Program-made: the position numbers and the translations under genes
Notes under the pieces: model-generated
Databases searched by the model: none
What the model was told of the DNA's origin: nothing
What the model saw: the letters and a program-made list of their open reading frames with translations, nothing else
In this document: one piece after another, positions 1 to 11,160 of the stretch
Position numbering within the stretch: the stretch's first letter is position 1
Layout: every line of letters begins with the position of its first letter
From: Blumeriella jaapii
Lineage: Eukaryota; Ascomycota; Leotiomycetes; Helotiales; Drepanopezizaceae
NCBI GenBank assembly: GCA_009599575.1
Contig: VWND01000044.1
Span: forward strand, 1-64,000
DNA: 64,000 nucleotides
Direction: 5' to 3'

Positions 1-1986
1 TTTTTTCGAACAAATTAAATTAATTACCGATTTTTAATTAAAAAATTTCGACTTTTTACGGCTTTCGAAACAGCTGTTTTTATTATTAAAATAATTAATT
101 TTTTTTTCGTATTTCGTATCGTTAATTAAATTTTTTTACGTTAATCGCATAGCTAGCAGTTTGATAATCTTTCGAAAAAAAAAGCTGTACGAAACGCTAC
201 GAAAAAAAACGAAGTTAATAATATTTTGTATATATTTAAACGCGATTTGCTATTATATTACGGTCGTTTAATAATATTAAACGTCGATTATTTTCGTTTG
301 GCTTTTGTACGAAAAATACACGATTAAATTTTCACCGCTTATTTTAGCGCTCGCAAAATTACGTAATTGCTTTCGAATTAATATTATTAGCGAAATATAA
401 TAATTTTCGTAAAATAATACTATCGTAATTATTACGCTTATCGAAAAAGTTTTGTTTTAAAAAATAAGCGCTCCGGTTTTTTTCAGTTTTTTTTTGTTTT
501 TAATTATTTTTAAAAATACGTTATAATAAACTTTTGTAATTTTAATAAAAACAAATACGGTTACGATAACGTATTCGGAATAATAAATCGTTTTTCCAAG
601 CAAATTATTTCGATTTTTTATTATAAAAATATCGATATTCGAAGCTTCGTTAAATTATATATATTCCACGTATATAAGTATTTTGGCTTTTCGAAAAGTA
701 TTATTAACGATCGTAGCTTTTAATATTAATTTATTTTCTGATTTAAATTAAACAAAATACTCGGTACGCAATTAAAGCTTTCGACAGCCGTTTATTTTAA
801 AACCGACGGTCAAACCGAAATTTATAATTAATATTTGCAAAAACGCTTTCGATTTTTCGTGAATTTTTATTAAAACGATTAAAACGAATTTTTTTAATAA
901 TCAATTTCGCTTAAATAGTTTTTTTTTACGAAAGTTTAAATAGTTTTTTATTTTTTGAAATTATATACGATTATATTTTTTATATTAATTAAAACTGGAA
1001 GTTCGATATTTTTTTTTTTTTAATTTTTTATATAAATTAAACGCAAACGAAGCTCGTATATACGCTCGCCGTTATTACGACGCTTAGAACTTCGCTAAAT
1101 CGCATTTTTAATAAATTTACGATAAATAAAATAAAATACGAATAAATTTCGCCGCGCGATCGATTTTAACGTTAGCAATTACGTTTGGCTTGATATGCGT
1201 TTATTTCCGATTTTCCGGCTTTTTCGCAAACTCGACAATTTTATAAACGGCTTTTTTAAAATTATAGCCAAAATTTTCGATAACGTTTTTAAGCTAAATC
1301 TTTTTAATATTATAAACGTATATTTAGTTTTTTACGTTAGTCGATTGCGTAAAACAACTGACGACGCGCTTTCAAATCAGATTAATCCAGCCTTTAAATT
1401 TATTAATATAATTAATAAGCTTAAATACGAAATCGAAAAATTAATCGCTTATCGAATGCAACGGAAAACCTTTTAGTATAAAGTTTTTTAAATAAGTTTA
1501 AATAAAAATTTCACGTGGTATTTCGCGTTTAATTTTATATACGCTTTTTTAAAAATGCGCGATTTTTATTTGGCGTATAAAAAGCTTTTCGGTTTTTTTG
1601 CAAAACTTATAAATTGGCTAAAAGCGTATTCCAAAAGTTTAGATTCGTACGATTATTTAAATAACGATATATTAATAAATAAAAGCTCGAAAGCGCGCTT
1701 TTTTCGAACGGAAAAATAATATAACGATTTATTTTTTTGTTTTTCTTATATTATTTTAGCAACTACGTATAATTGCAAGCTTTTTAGTTTTTTGATAAAT
1801 CTTTTTATTAATTATAAAAATTATTTATATATATAAAACTTTTTTTTTTTAGCAATTTTTGTTTTTTGCAATTGTTAATTTTAAATAAATATTTTATTAT
1901 AAAATTAAAAGCTCGTTTTTTATATTATATAAATACGGAGACCAATTAATTAATCTTTCAGCTTTTCGATTAATTAAATCGTTATA
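1..1986 (+). mobile_element. Family A Ty3/gypsy element, copy 1 (3' part only)
   Basis: The window opens inside the pol gene of a Ty3/gypsy element. Position 1 matches position 20379 of the complete nested copy at 15960-22363. The integrase zinc-binding region, integrase core and a C-terminal chromodomain-like tail can be followed, the tail at about 1195-1476 with the pattern GFFKI, YLVFY and SRLRK that corresponds to the usual GPFKI, HPVFH and SLLR. The frame is broken by many stops and carries C-to-T/G-to-A changes, so this is a dead copy. It ends in an LTR at 1720-1986. The next bases (AACGG, 1987-1991) belong to another A copy whose intact version reads GACGG, so this element is nested in copy 2; its 5' end lies outside the window. 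Confidence 0.85.
1720..1986 (+). repeat. 3' LTR of family A copy 1
   Basis: This 267 bp LTR aligns end to end with the LTRs at 4098, 11161, 15960, 22099, 23710, 25602 (reverse) and 60479 (reverse). The unmutated termini are TGTGACGA and TCGTCACA; here both have decayed to TATAACGA and TCGTTATA, the expected result of RIP on CpA. Confidence 0.9.
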
Positions 1987-4362
1987 AACGGCGTAGTAGC
2001 TTTTGTATTTTCGTAATTTTATAATAACGATTAGCTTTTAGTCGTTTATTTTAGCAAAACTATAGCTTTCGCAAAGCTAAACTACGTCGTATACGATAAA
2101 AAAATGCTCGCAATCGTAAGATTTCTAAGCAATTTTCGTATTAAATTAGCTGATTTAATTTATTAAATTAAAATAATTATTAATTATAAAATTTTAAAGT
2201 ATTTTATAACTTTTAAACTTTTAAACGTTCGATAAGCACGCTGGGCCGACTTTTTCGCCGATTACAACTTTTTCATTACGTACAAACCAAGTAAACATAA
2301 CTTTTTAATTAACGTATTAATACGTCGTACGAACGAACTCGACCGTTAAAACTTTTTTAAACGCATTTAGCATTTGCAAATTTTTTTTCGAGCAAATTAA
2401 ATCGATTACCTTTTTAATTAAAAAACTTCGATTTTTTACGGCTTTCGAAATAATTGTTTTTATCGTTAAAATAGCTGATTTTTTTTTCGTATTTCGTATC
2501 GTTAATTAAATTTTTTACGCTAATCGCATAATTAGCAGCTTGATAGCTTTCCGAAAAAAAATTATACGAAACGCTACGAAAAAAAACGACGATAATAATA
2601 TTTCGTATATATTTAAACGCGATTTGCTGTTATATTACGGTCGCTTAATAATATTAAACGTTAATTATTTTCGTTTAGCTTTTATACTAAAAATATACGA
2701 CCAGATTTTTATCGTTTATTTCAGCGTTCGCAAAATTACGCAATTGCTTTCGGACTAATATTATTAGCGAAATATAAAAACTTTTATAAAACAATATTAT
2801 CGCAATTATTACGTTTATCGAAAAAGTTTTATTTTAAAAAATAAACGCTCCGGCTTTTTTCAGCTTTTTTTTGTTTTTAATTATTTTTAAAAGTATATTA
2901 TAATAAATTTTTATAATTTTAACAAAAACAAATACGATTACGATAACGTATTTGTAATAATAAATCGCTTTTTTAAATAAGCAATTTCGATTTTTTGTTA
3001 TAAAAATATCGACGTTCGAAATTTCGTTAAATTATATATATTTTACGAATATAAGTATTTTGGCTTTTTAAAAAGTATTATTAGCGATCGTAGTTTTTAA
3101 TATTAATTTATTTTCTGATTTAAATTAAATAAAATATTTAATACGCAATTAAAGCTTTCGACAGCCGCTTATTCTGAAACCGACGATCAAACCGAAATTT
3201 ATAATTAATACTTATAAAAACGCTTTCGACTTTTCGTAAATTTTTATTAAAACGATTGGAACGAATTTTTTTAATAATAAATTTCGCTTAAATAGTTTTT
3301 TTTTACGAAAGTTTAAATGGTTTTTTATTTTTTGAAGTTGTATACGATTATACTTTTTATATTAATTAAAATTAAAAGCTCGATATTTTTTTTTTTTTAT
3401 ATTTTTATATAAATTAAACGCAAACGAAGCTCGTGCGTACGCTTGCCGCTATTACAACGCTTAAAACTTCGCTAAATCGCATTTTTAATAAATCTACGAT
3501 AAAATAAAATAAAATGCGAATAAGTTTCGCCGCGCGATCGATTTTAATATTAGCGATTACGTATGGCTCGATATGCGTTTATTTCCGATTTTCCGGCTTT
3601 TTCGCAAATTCGATAATTTTATAAACGGCTTTTTTAAAATTATAACTAAAATTTTCGATAACGCTTTTAAGCTAAACTTTTTTAATATTATAAACGTACA
3701 TTTAGTTTTTTACGCTAATCGATTGCGTAAAGCAGTTGACGACGCGCTTTTAAATTAAATTAATTTAATTTTTGAATTTATTAATATAATTAGTAAATTT
3801 AAATACGAAATTGAAAAATTAATCGCTTATCGAATACAGCGGAAAATCTTTTAATATAAAACTTTTTAAATAAATTTAAATAAAAATTTCACGTGATACT
3901 TCGCGTTTGATTTTATATATATTTTTTTAAAAATGCGCGATTTTTATTTAGCGTATAAAAAACTTTTCGGTTTTTTTATAAAATTTATAAATTAGCTGAA
4001 AGCGTATTTCGAAAATTTAAATTCGTACGATTATTTAAATAGCGACGTATTAATAAATAAAAGCTTAAAAGCGCGTTTTTTTCGGACGAAAAAATAATAT
4101 AACGATTTACTTTTTTGCTTTTCGTATTATTTTAGCAATTACGTATAATTGCAAGCTTTTTGGTTTTTTAATAAGTTTTTTATTAATTGTGAAAATTATT
4201 TATATATATAAAGCTTTTTTTTTTTAGTAATCTTTGCTTTTTGCAATTGTTAATTTTAAATAAATATTTTCGTTATAAAACCAAAAGTTCGTTTTTTATA
4301 TTATATAAATACGGCGATTAATTAATTAATTTCTTAGCTTTCCGATTGATTAAATCGTTACA
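1987..4362 (+). mobile_element. Family A Ty3/gypsy element, copy 2 (RNase H to 3' LTR)
   Basis: Sequence resumes at the RNase H domain (equivalent of 19982 in the complete copy) and runs through integrase and the chromodomain-like tail (about 3573-3860) into an LTR. It is the host into which copy 1 was inserted. All reading frames are interrupted, and the motifs are legible only in pieces: the integrase N-terminal zinc region near 2620-2760 and the DGQTE-like stretch near 3180. The upstream half must lie left of the window, beyond copy 1. Confidence 0.85.
4098..4362 (+). repeat. 3' LTR of family A copy 2
   Basis: This 265 bp LTR matches the other family A LTRs along its whole length and ends TCGTTACA. 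The following bases, AAATG, would be the target duplication, but the partner site is outside the window. Confidence 0.88.
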
Positions 4363-4506
4363 AAATGCTTTTTATATTTATATATAAAAAAATATATTTT
4401 AACAAATTGTAAACTTTTCCGTTTGCAATTTTATAAATAATATTTTTAATGCTTTAAAATTTTAAAATAATAAGTTTTAATCTTAATTTTTTTATTAAAT
4501 TTATCG
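4363..4506. other. AT-rich spacer, nothing recognised
   Basis: No coding potential or repeat match was seen. It is continuous with 7138-7342 and 8452-11160 once the two inserted elements are removed, so it is the left edge of an old AT-rich host segment. Confidence 0.6.
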
Positions 4507-4731
4507 TGTGACAGCTGGCTTAAGGATGATTATAATGAATAATATAGGCCGAAAGATACGCGTGTACGTTAAATACTAAGGTGAAAAGCTCTAAAATACG
4601 AAAGCTCTGAATTATTAAATACAAGTTGGTAGAGGTCCGTACGCAAACCTTAATCCTACTACTGGCAATTACTACTAGCAATTACTATTAGCAATTACTA
4701 TTAGCAATTACTACCGGCCAGAATCGTAACA
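4507..4731 (-). repeat. Outer left LTR of the fold-back element
   Basis: A 225 bp LTR; on the plus strand it begins TGTGACAGCTGG and ends CGTAACA. Near its right end are 13 bp tandem units of the type CAATTACTACTAG. Transcription sense is minus, judged from the purine-rich tract (complement of 4732-4747) next to the CGTAACA end, as in F and B. Confidence 0.88.
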
Positions 4732-5449
4732 TTACCCCTCTTTTTTAAAAAACTGGTTCCCAGATCTGAAGCCGTAGAACCATTACAACTTGTATTTCCT
4801 TTCACACTTTCAACTTATAGGCAGACGTAGGTTGCCAGCCGTTTTATCGCAAAAGCAGACGTAAATTACCAGCTATTTATCGCATTAATTTTTTTAACGT
4901 GCTATTGTGTAAAACGTATAAAACTTTTTTTATATATAACAAAAAGTCTTTTTCGAAGCCATTTAACGTTTTCGTCGATTTCTGCAACAGTATTATATTG
5001 GACCCGAAAAGCTTTATCGAAATCGTTTCGAATAATCGAATCTAAACGAACGGTCGGAAAATATTTCGAAATACAAACGTTTTGCGAAAGATTTTAAATC
5101 TGATTAATATTATACTTTAATAGGCGCGTACGTAATTAAAAACAAAAAAAACGAAAAAAAAAAAAATACGATCGATTATTCGTTTAATATAAAAAATCGA
5201 TTAATCGCGCGAAAAAATATAATTTTGCTCGATAAAAACACGAAAGCGCTGGGCCTATAATATAAGATCGGCGTTTATTATTCGTACAGTCAAATGCAAG
5301 CTTTAATAGCAATTAAAATGCAAGCTCGTAAATCGATAAGCTTAGCGAAAAAAAAATCGAATTGTATTAAAAAGTATACAATTAGATATAAATTCGTAAA
5401 TCGACAGATTTATCGAAAAAGTCGAATCGTATTAAATAATATACAATTA

Positions 5450-5610
5450 AATGCAAGCTTTGATAGCAGTCAAATGCAAATTCTGATAGCAGTTAAAATG
5501 CAAGCTTTGGTAGCAGTAAAAATGCAAGCTCTGGTAGCAGTTAAAATGCAAGCTTTGATAGCAGTCAAGATGCAAGCTTTAGTAGCAGTTAAAATGCAAG
5601 CTAATTAAAA
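5450..5610. repeat. 24 bp tandem repeat in the left arm
   Basis: Six or so units of 24 bp, each built on AATGCAAGCTTTGATAGCAG with single-base changes. Read on the plus strand they give an in-phase 8-residue repeat (MQALVAVK), but the element is transcribed the other way, no protein family is recognisable, and the open frame is only about 100 codons. I treat it as a DNA repeat. Confidence 0.8.
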
Positions 5611-5758
5611 TAAGGTTTTGGGCTAGATCGATTTCGAGGGTTGCGAGAAGGCAGGCCGATATATGTTGAAACTCCGCAAGTTTGAAAGCAAAGGCGGGGG
5701 GTCGTCGGAAGGCTGAAATGGAAAAGGCCAAAAGCTGGTTTGGTTGACCTTAGTATTA

Positions 5759-5965
5759 TATGACAGCTGGCTTAAGGGTGATCATAATGAATAATATAGG
5801 CCGAAAAATACGCGTGTACGTTGAATACTAAGGTGAAGAGCTCTAAGGTACGGGAGCTCTGAACTATTAAATACAGATTGGTGGGGGTCCGTGCGCAAAC
5901 CTTAATCCTACCACTGGCAATTACTACTAGCAATTACTACTAGCAATTACCACTGGCAATTACTA
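5759..5965 (-). repeat. Inner, truncated LTR of the fold-back element
   Basis: It begins TATGACAGCTGG (a mutated TGTGACAG) and matches the 225 bp LTRs until the fourth 13 bp unit, where it breaks off at ..CAATTACTA and joins the inverted internal sequence ACTTGCGGAG. It lacks the last about 18 bp, including the CGTAACA end. The bases shared at the join (ACT/ACTA) suggest a microhomology-guided template switch. Confidence 0.85.
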
Positions 5966-6907
5966 ACTTGCGGAGTTTCAACATATCGGCCTGCCTTTTC
6001 GCAACCCTCGAAATCGACCTAACCCAAAACCTTACTTCAATTAGCTTGTATTTTAACTGCTACCAGAACTTGCATTTTAATTGCTACCAGAGCTTGCATT
6101 TTAACTGCTACCAAAGCTTACATTTTCATTGCTATCAGAGCTTGCATTTTAACTGCTATCAGAGTTTGCATCTGACTGCTACCAAAGCTTGCATTTAACT
6201 GCATACTATTTAATACGATTCGACCTTTTCGATAAGCCTGTCGATCTACGAGCTTGCATTTAACTGCATATTTTTTAATATAATTCGATTTTTTCGCTAA
6301 GCCTATCGATCTACGAGCTTGCATTTTAACTGCTACCAAAGCTTGCATCTGACTATACGAACATAAATAAACGCCGATTTTGTATTATAGGCCCAGCGCT
6401 TTCGTACTTTTATCGAATAAAATTATATTTTCGCGCGATTAATCGATTTTTATATTAAACGAATAATCGATCGTATTTTTTCTTTCGTTTTTTTTGTTAA
6501 AAAAACTATATACGCGCCTACCAAAGCATAATACCAATCAGATTTAAAATTCTTCGTAAACGCTTGTATTTCGAAACATTTTCCGACCGCTCGTTTCAGA
6601 TTCGATTATTCGAAACGATTTCGATAAAGCTTTTCGGGCCTAATATAATATTATTGCAAAAATCGACGAAAACGTTAAATAGCTTCGAAAAAAACTTTTT
6701 ATTATATATAAAAAAGTTTTATACGTTTTGCAAAATAGCACGTTAAAAAATTAATACGATAAATAACTGGCAACTTACGCTTGTTTTTGCGATAAAACGG
6801 CTGGCAATCTACGTCTGCCTATAAATTAAAAATATAAAAGAAAATACAAATTGTAATAATTCTACGGCTTCAGATCTGAAAATCAATTTTTCAAAAAAAA
6901 AAGGTAA
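5966..6907 (+). mobile_element. Inverted internal region (right arm of the fold-back element)
   Basis: This is the reverse complement of about 4732-5690. Its block of 24 bp repeats lies at about 6045-6190, followed by the same unique segments in reverse order (for example the complement of the GGCAGACGTAGGTTGCCAG block near 6810). Differences from the left arm are mostly transitions of RIP type plus changes in repeat number. Confidence 0.85.
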
Positions 6908-7132
6908 TATTACGATTCTGGCCGGTAATAATTGCCAGTAATAATTGCTAATAATAATTGCTAATAATAATTGCCAATAATAAAATTAAGGTTTGCGCAC
7001 GGACCCCCACCAACCTGTATTTAATAGTTCAGAACTTCCGTACTTTAGAGCTCTTCACCTTAGTATTCAACGTATACGCGTATCTTTCGGCCCATATCAT
7101 TCACCATAATCACCCTTAAGCCAGCTGTCATA
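6908..7132 (+). repeat. Outer right LTR of the fold-back element
   Basis: A 225 bp LTR, the reverse complement of the one at 4507-4731, starting TATTACGATT and ending CTGTCATA. Immediately outside lies TATCG, identical to the five bases before 4507. Confidence 0.88.
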
Positions 7133-7137
7133 TATCG

Positions 7138-7342
7138 AAATCAAAATAATATTTGAATTTTAATTAATAAAAGCTATGCTTTTAGGCAAACTGACGTCGA
7201 CTGTTTTATTTGTTTTTTTAATACGGATAATAATTTAAATCTTTTAAATTTTGTCGTTTAAATAAATTTTAAAAATTACTGCTTTTAATTTTATATTTAT
7301 TTGATAAAATATAACTTAAACAAAAGGTTTAATTGCAATTGG
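7138..7342. other. AT-rich spacer between two insertions
   Basis: A short stretch of the old AT-rich host sequence. No gene, repeat or motif was recognised. Confidence 0.6.
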
Positions 7343-7609
7343 TGTGACAGCTGGCTTAAGGGTGATCATGGTGAATGATATGGGCCGAAAGATACGCGTG
7401 TACGTTGAATACTAAGGTGAAGAGCTCTAAGGTAAACAGGAGCTCTGAACTATTAAATACAGGTTGGTGGGGGTCCGTGCGCAAACCTTAATCCTACCAC
7501 TGGCAATTACTATTGGCAATTACTACTAGCAATTATTACTGGCAATTACCACTAGCAATTACTACTGGCAATTACCACCGGCAATTTACCACCGGCCAGA
7601 ATCGTAACA
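7343..7609 (-). repeat. 3' LTR of element F with seven 13 bp units
   Basis: A 267 bp LTR. It is 42 bp longer than its partner because it holds seven rather than four 13 bp units (CAATTACTACTGG type, about 7501-7595), plus a small difference near 7434. In transcription sense the repeats lie at the very start of U3. Confidence 0.88.
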
Positions 7610-7690
7610 CTACCCCCCCCTTTCGAAGAACTGGTCCCCAGATCTGAAGCCGTAGAACCCAACCCGTATTTTCCTTTATTTCAATCCATC

Positions 7691-7860
7691 AGGCAGACGT
7701 AGGTTGCCAGCCATTTTGTCGCATAGGCAGGAGTAGGTTGCCAGCCGTTTTAATCGTATAGGCAGACGTAAGTTGCCAGCTATTTTGTCGCATAGGCAGG
7801 AGTAGGTTGCCAGCCGTTTTGTCGCAAAGGCAGAGGTAGGCTGCCAGCCTGCAGTCAGAT
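7691..7860. repeat. 34 bp tandem repeat, five copies
   Basis: Units start with AGGCAG at 7691, 7725, 7760, 7794 and 7828, giving a 34-35 bp period; each contains GTTGCCAGCC followed by TTTTGTCGCA. Two decayed units of the same repeat occur in each arm of the fold-back element (near 4820 and 6800). Confidence 0.85.
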
Positions 7861-8209
7861 GCAAGTTTTGATAAATCGACAGGTTCAGCGAAAAGATCGA
7901 ATCGTATTGAATGGTATGCAGTTAGGTGCAAGCTTTGGTAGCAGTTAAGATGCGAGTTCGTAAATCGACAGGCTTATCGAAAAGGTCGAATCGTTGAAAG
8001 AAAAAGGGTTTCGAATTGCAAAGGCAGGTCGAAATGAGGGACGGGCTCCAGCTTTTTCTGGAAAACAAGATCAACGGAAGGGAATATTGATCGAGGCACC
8101 GACGAATACGTCGGTACGGGTGGCGTAAAGAATACGAGTTGCAGAGGCAGATCGAATTCTTGAACCGTAGATACAAAGCTTCTTAGCGGAGTGTGTGTGT
8201 GTTTGTTTG

Positions 8210-8220
8210 ACCTTAGTATT
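8210..8220 (-). promoter_or_regulatory. Putative self-primer binding site of element F
   Basis: The plus strand reads ACCTTAGTATT one base inside the 5' LTR. The LTR itself contains AATACTAAGGT at 8287-8297, an exact 11 nt complement. In transcript sense the LTR copy lies about 32 nt downstream of a TATA-like box, where the RNA should start. This is the Tf1/sushi self-priming arrangement; no tRNA-type TGG site is present. Confidence 0.6.
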
Positions 8221-8221
8221 A

Positions 8222-8446
8222 TATGACAGCTGGCTTAAGGGTGATCATGGTGAATGATATGGGCCGAAAGATACGCGTGTACGTTGAATACTAAGGTGAA
8301 GAGCTCTAAGGTACGGGAGCTCTGAACTATTAAATACAGGTTGGTGGGGGTCCGTGCGCAAACCTTAATCCTACCACTGGCAATTACTACTAGCAATTAC
8401 TACTAGCAATTACCACTGGCAATTACTACCGGCCAGGATCGTAACA
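8222..8446 (-). repeat. 5' LTR of element F with four 13 bp units
   Basis: A 225 bp LTR; on the plus strand it starts TATGACAGCTGG and ends GATCGTAACA. It is very similar to the partner LTR except for the number of 13 bp units. Confidence 0.88.
8329..8337 (-). promoter_or_regulatory. TATA-like box of the F 5' LTR
   Basis: In transcript sense the sequence is TATTTAATA. About 32 nt downstream lies the 11 nt segment complementary to the primer-binding site, which fits a transcription start there. The same box is visible in the LTRs at 7343, 4507, 5759 and 6908. Confidence 0.5.
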
Positions 8447-8451
8447 ATTGG

Positions 8452-11160
8452 TCGTATTGCAAATAATATAACTAATATAATAATAATAATTAAAATAATA
8501 TTAATATTTTTTTGGTTTTTCGGTTATTTCGTTTAATATTAAGTTTTCGAAATTGTTTTAAAACTTTTAATAATAATTAAAATAATTTAAAAAAGTTAAT
8601 TGTAATTTTAAATTTGATTATCAGATTTTTGTAATTAATAAAATCTTTTTCTGCTCGATCTATAATATTTCGTAGCTTTCGAAGCTTTTTCGTAGCAAAA
8701 GCTACGAAAGCAATAAAAGTATTATTAGTTTTTTTAAAAACGGAAACTTATTTAATAGTATTTATATTTTTTAAAAATACAGTTTTTTTTTTGTTTTTTT
8801 TTTGCTCGGATAGCTATAAAAACGTTTTAAATAAATGCTTTTTGAAAAAAATAAGTTTTTGTTATTTTTTATTTGATATATTAAATTATTTTTTATTTTT
8901 AATGCTTTAAAATTAAAGTTTTAATTAAAAAAAGATTCGTTTTTAATTAAAATATTTCGGCTATTTGCGTATTAAAAAAAGCTTATATAAATGTTTTTCT
9001 GATTTTAATAAAGTAATATAATAAGTATTATTAGATTTGATAATAATAATAATAGATTTTAATATAAATTAATTATTTTTGTTTAAGATTTATTTATAAT
9101 TTTAAATATATTAGCGAAAACAAATCGATTTGAATAAAAAATAGCGATAAAATAAATTTTTTTTAATTTGTTAATTAAATATTAATACATTTTGATTTGA
9201 TATAATTATATTAATTATATTCGATATAAAAAAGTTTATTTTTATTTTTGTCGTATTAGCGTGATTTGTTAACAAAAAAGTTTTTGAATTCAAATGCAAA
9301 TTTTAAAAATACGGTTGGACGTTATTAAAATAATTAAAAATTTCGAATATTTTAATTATTATTATTATTATAATTTCCGGAACGTCGATTTTTTTAATTA
9401 TTAAATTGTTATTATAATAATTATTATTAGGAATTGATTGCTTGATATTATATGTTTTATTAGCGGGCATTTTATAAAAAACGATTTATGCTAGTCGTAC
9501 GATTTAAAAAAAGATTATTAATTAATTTTAAAAATAAATAATATAATTTTTATTTATATATAATACTAATATAATAAAAGCAGGCATTTCGGATTTTTTT
9601 TTAATTATTTTTTTTAAGTTTTTAACGTAGCGCTTTTGTTTAATAAATAAAAAAACTTGGTTTTTGGTTTTTAATACGATTTTAAAAAGTAATAATATTT
9701 TATATATCTTTTATAAATATAAGTATAAAAAAACGTTGGTATTAAATGCATATAATCGTAGTTTTTTATTTTTAATATTAATTACAAAAGCTTTAGTAAC
9801 GATTTTAAGAAAATGCCGATTTATATCCGTTTGGTAAAAATTTAATAAAAAAGTATTATTTAATATAAATTTTTTTATATTTTTCGCGTTTAGTTTTTTT
9901 AATAATATAATAATTCGTAAATAATATTATATTAGTGTTTTATTTTTTTTTTAAGTTAATTTTCCGATTTTATTATTAGTATTAATTTTTTTTATCGGGT
10001 TTTAATCAATTAAATATTAGGTTTTTAATTAATTAATAACCTTTTGTTTTTTATTTTAAAACAATTCGATTTATTCGTTTAAAATATTTTTTTATTTTAT
10101 AATTAAATCTGAATAGCTTTAATAATTTATTTTTAAGCAGAATGGCAAATGCACGTAAGTATAAAACAGATTCGGAATTAAAAAACCCGAAGATTTTAAA
10201 ATTATAATCCAAACGGTTAAGCTATTTTTTTAACAAATATATTGCTTGTAAAATCATTTGATTTATTAAACTTAAATAAAAATAATGCCGATATAATTAA
10301 TAGCATATTAAAAACTAAAATAAATGTAATATTAATTAATAATATTTTTTAATATATCGTTAACGATTATTAAAATAATATATATAATAACGATAAGTTT
10401 TTTTTTTTTTTTTATAATTAATAATCTTTTTTTTAAATATATTATTATTACTAATACGAATCTTTTCGTATTTTCCTTTTTGTTTTTTAAAATCGGTATT
10501 TTCGCGAATGTTTCGGATAATAATTTTTTTGTTATAGTTTTTTTTTTTTTTAAAGTTTTTAATAATAAGCTGCCCTTTTTATATTTATTTTGCGGACATT
10601 CGAATAATATAAAAGAAAGCAAATGTTTTATTGCATTTAAATGTTTTATTTCGGTTTATAATTTTTTACGATCGTATTTTATATTAAAATATTATTAACG
10701 CCAGATATATAAATATATTAAATTATTTTATAATAAAAATAAGCAGTTATTTTTAGATTTTAAATTAAAAACGTTAAATTTTATTAATAAAAACTAATTT
10801 AAATAAATGTTTTGTACGCATTTTCATTTTTTTTTTTTTTTCGCTTTTTTTCGCATTTAAAAAGCCTATTTACATTTGTTTGCAATTAAAATATTTTATA
10901 TAATAATTCAAATTAATTTTTTTAATCGGATATAAGCTATTCGATAATTATAAAAGCTTTATTAAGTTCGCGTTTTATTATATATTAAGATTTTCGGCAA
11001 AAAAAATATAATTTATTATTTTTAATACGATTTTTTTTTGTTTTACAGCTTTATTACTTTTATAATCTAAAATCCAAGGCTCGTAAGCAGCTTTTTTTAC
11101 TTATTATACGCTTAAGCAAAAGCTTTTCGTAAAACTAACGGTTTTTTTTTATTTTTTATT
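8452..11160. other. AT-rich region, no recognisable gene
   Basis: About 2.7 kb of very AT-rich sequence with long A and T runs. Open frames near 10332-10698 overlap on opposite strands, are Lys/Ile/Asn/Phe-rich and show no motif. I looked for reverse transcriptase, DDE transposase and LTR ends and found none. It may be an old element mutated beyond recognition. Confidence 0.55.

Larger units (their letters stand above)
4507..7132. mobile_element. Fold-back (head-to-head) double copy of a non-autonomous LTR element
   Basis: The left arm (4507-5965, minus sense) is LTR, about 1.03 kb internal region, then a truncated LTR. At about 5964-5966 it switches directly into the reverse complement of its own internal region, which runs to a third LTR at 6908-7132. 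The whole is flanked by the 5 bp repeat TATCG (4502-4506 and 7133-7137), so it appears to have inserted as one unit. Both outer ends are the U5 terminus of the LTR (CTGTCACA type); the missing parts are the first about 20 bp of the left copy's 5' LTR and the 5' LTR plus first about 70 bp of the right copy. Both arms are RIP-mutated independently. The internal region encodes no recognisable protein. LTRs and ends relate it to elements F and B, which presumably supplied its enzymes. Confidence 0.8.
7343..8446 (-). mobile_element. Non-autonomous LTR retrotransposon F (complete, nearly unmutated)
   Basis: A 1104 bp element with LTRs at both ends and a perfect 5 bp target duplication, ATTGG (7338-7342 and 8447-8451). 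There is no coding region of useful length between the LTRs. Sense is minus: the polypurine tract is the complement of 7610-7625 (a run of G after AAA), abutting the LTR at 7343-7609, and the primer-binding site is beside the LTR at 8222-8446. The inner 250 bp at 7977-8221 match the 5' internal end of element B (37320-37566), and the LTR termini are also similar, so F is probably mobilised by a B-like element. It keeps a normal base composition, unlike everything around it, which suggests recent insertion or escape from RIP because it is short. Confidence 0.88.

Noticed and set aside
5294..5608. 104-codon frame with MQALVAVK repeats as a gene
   Set aside because: It results from a 24 bp tandem repeat in a non-autonomous element and does not relate to any family; the same block appears inverted at 6118-6348.
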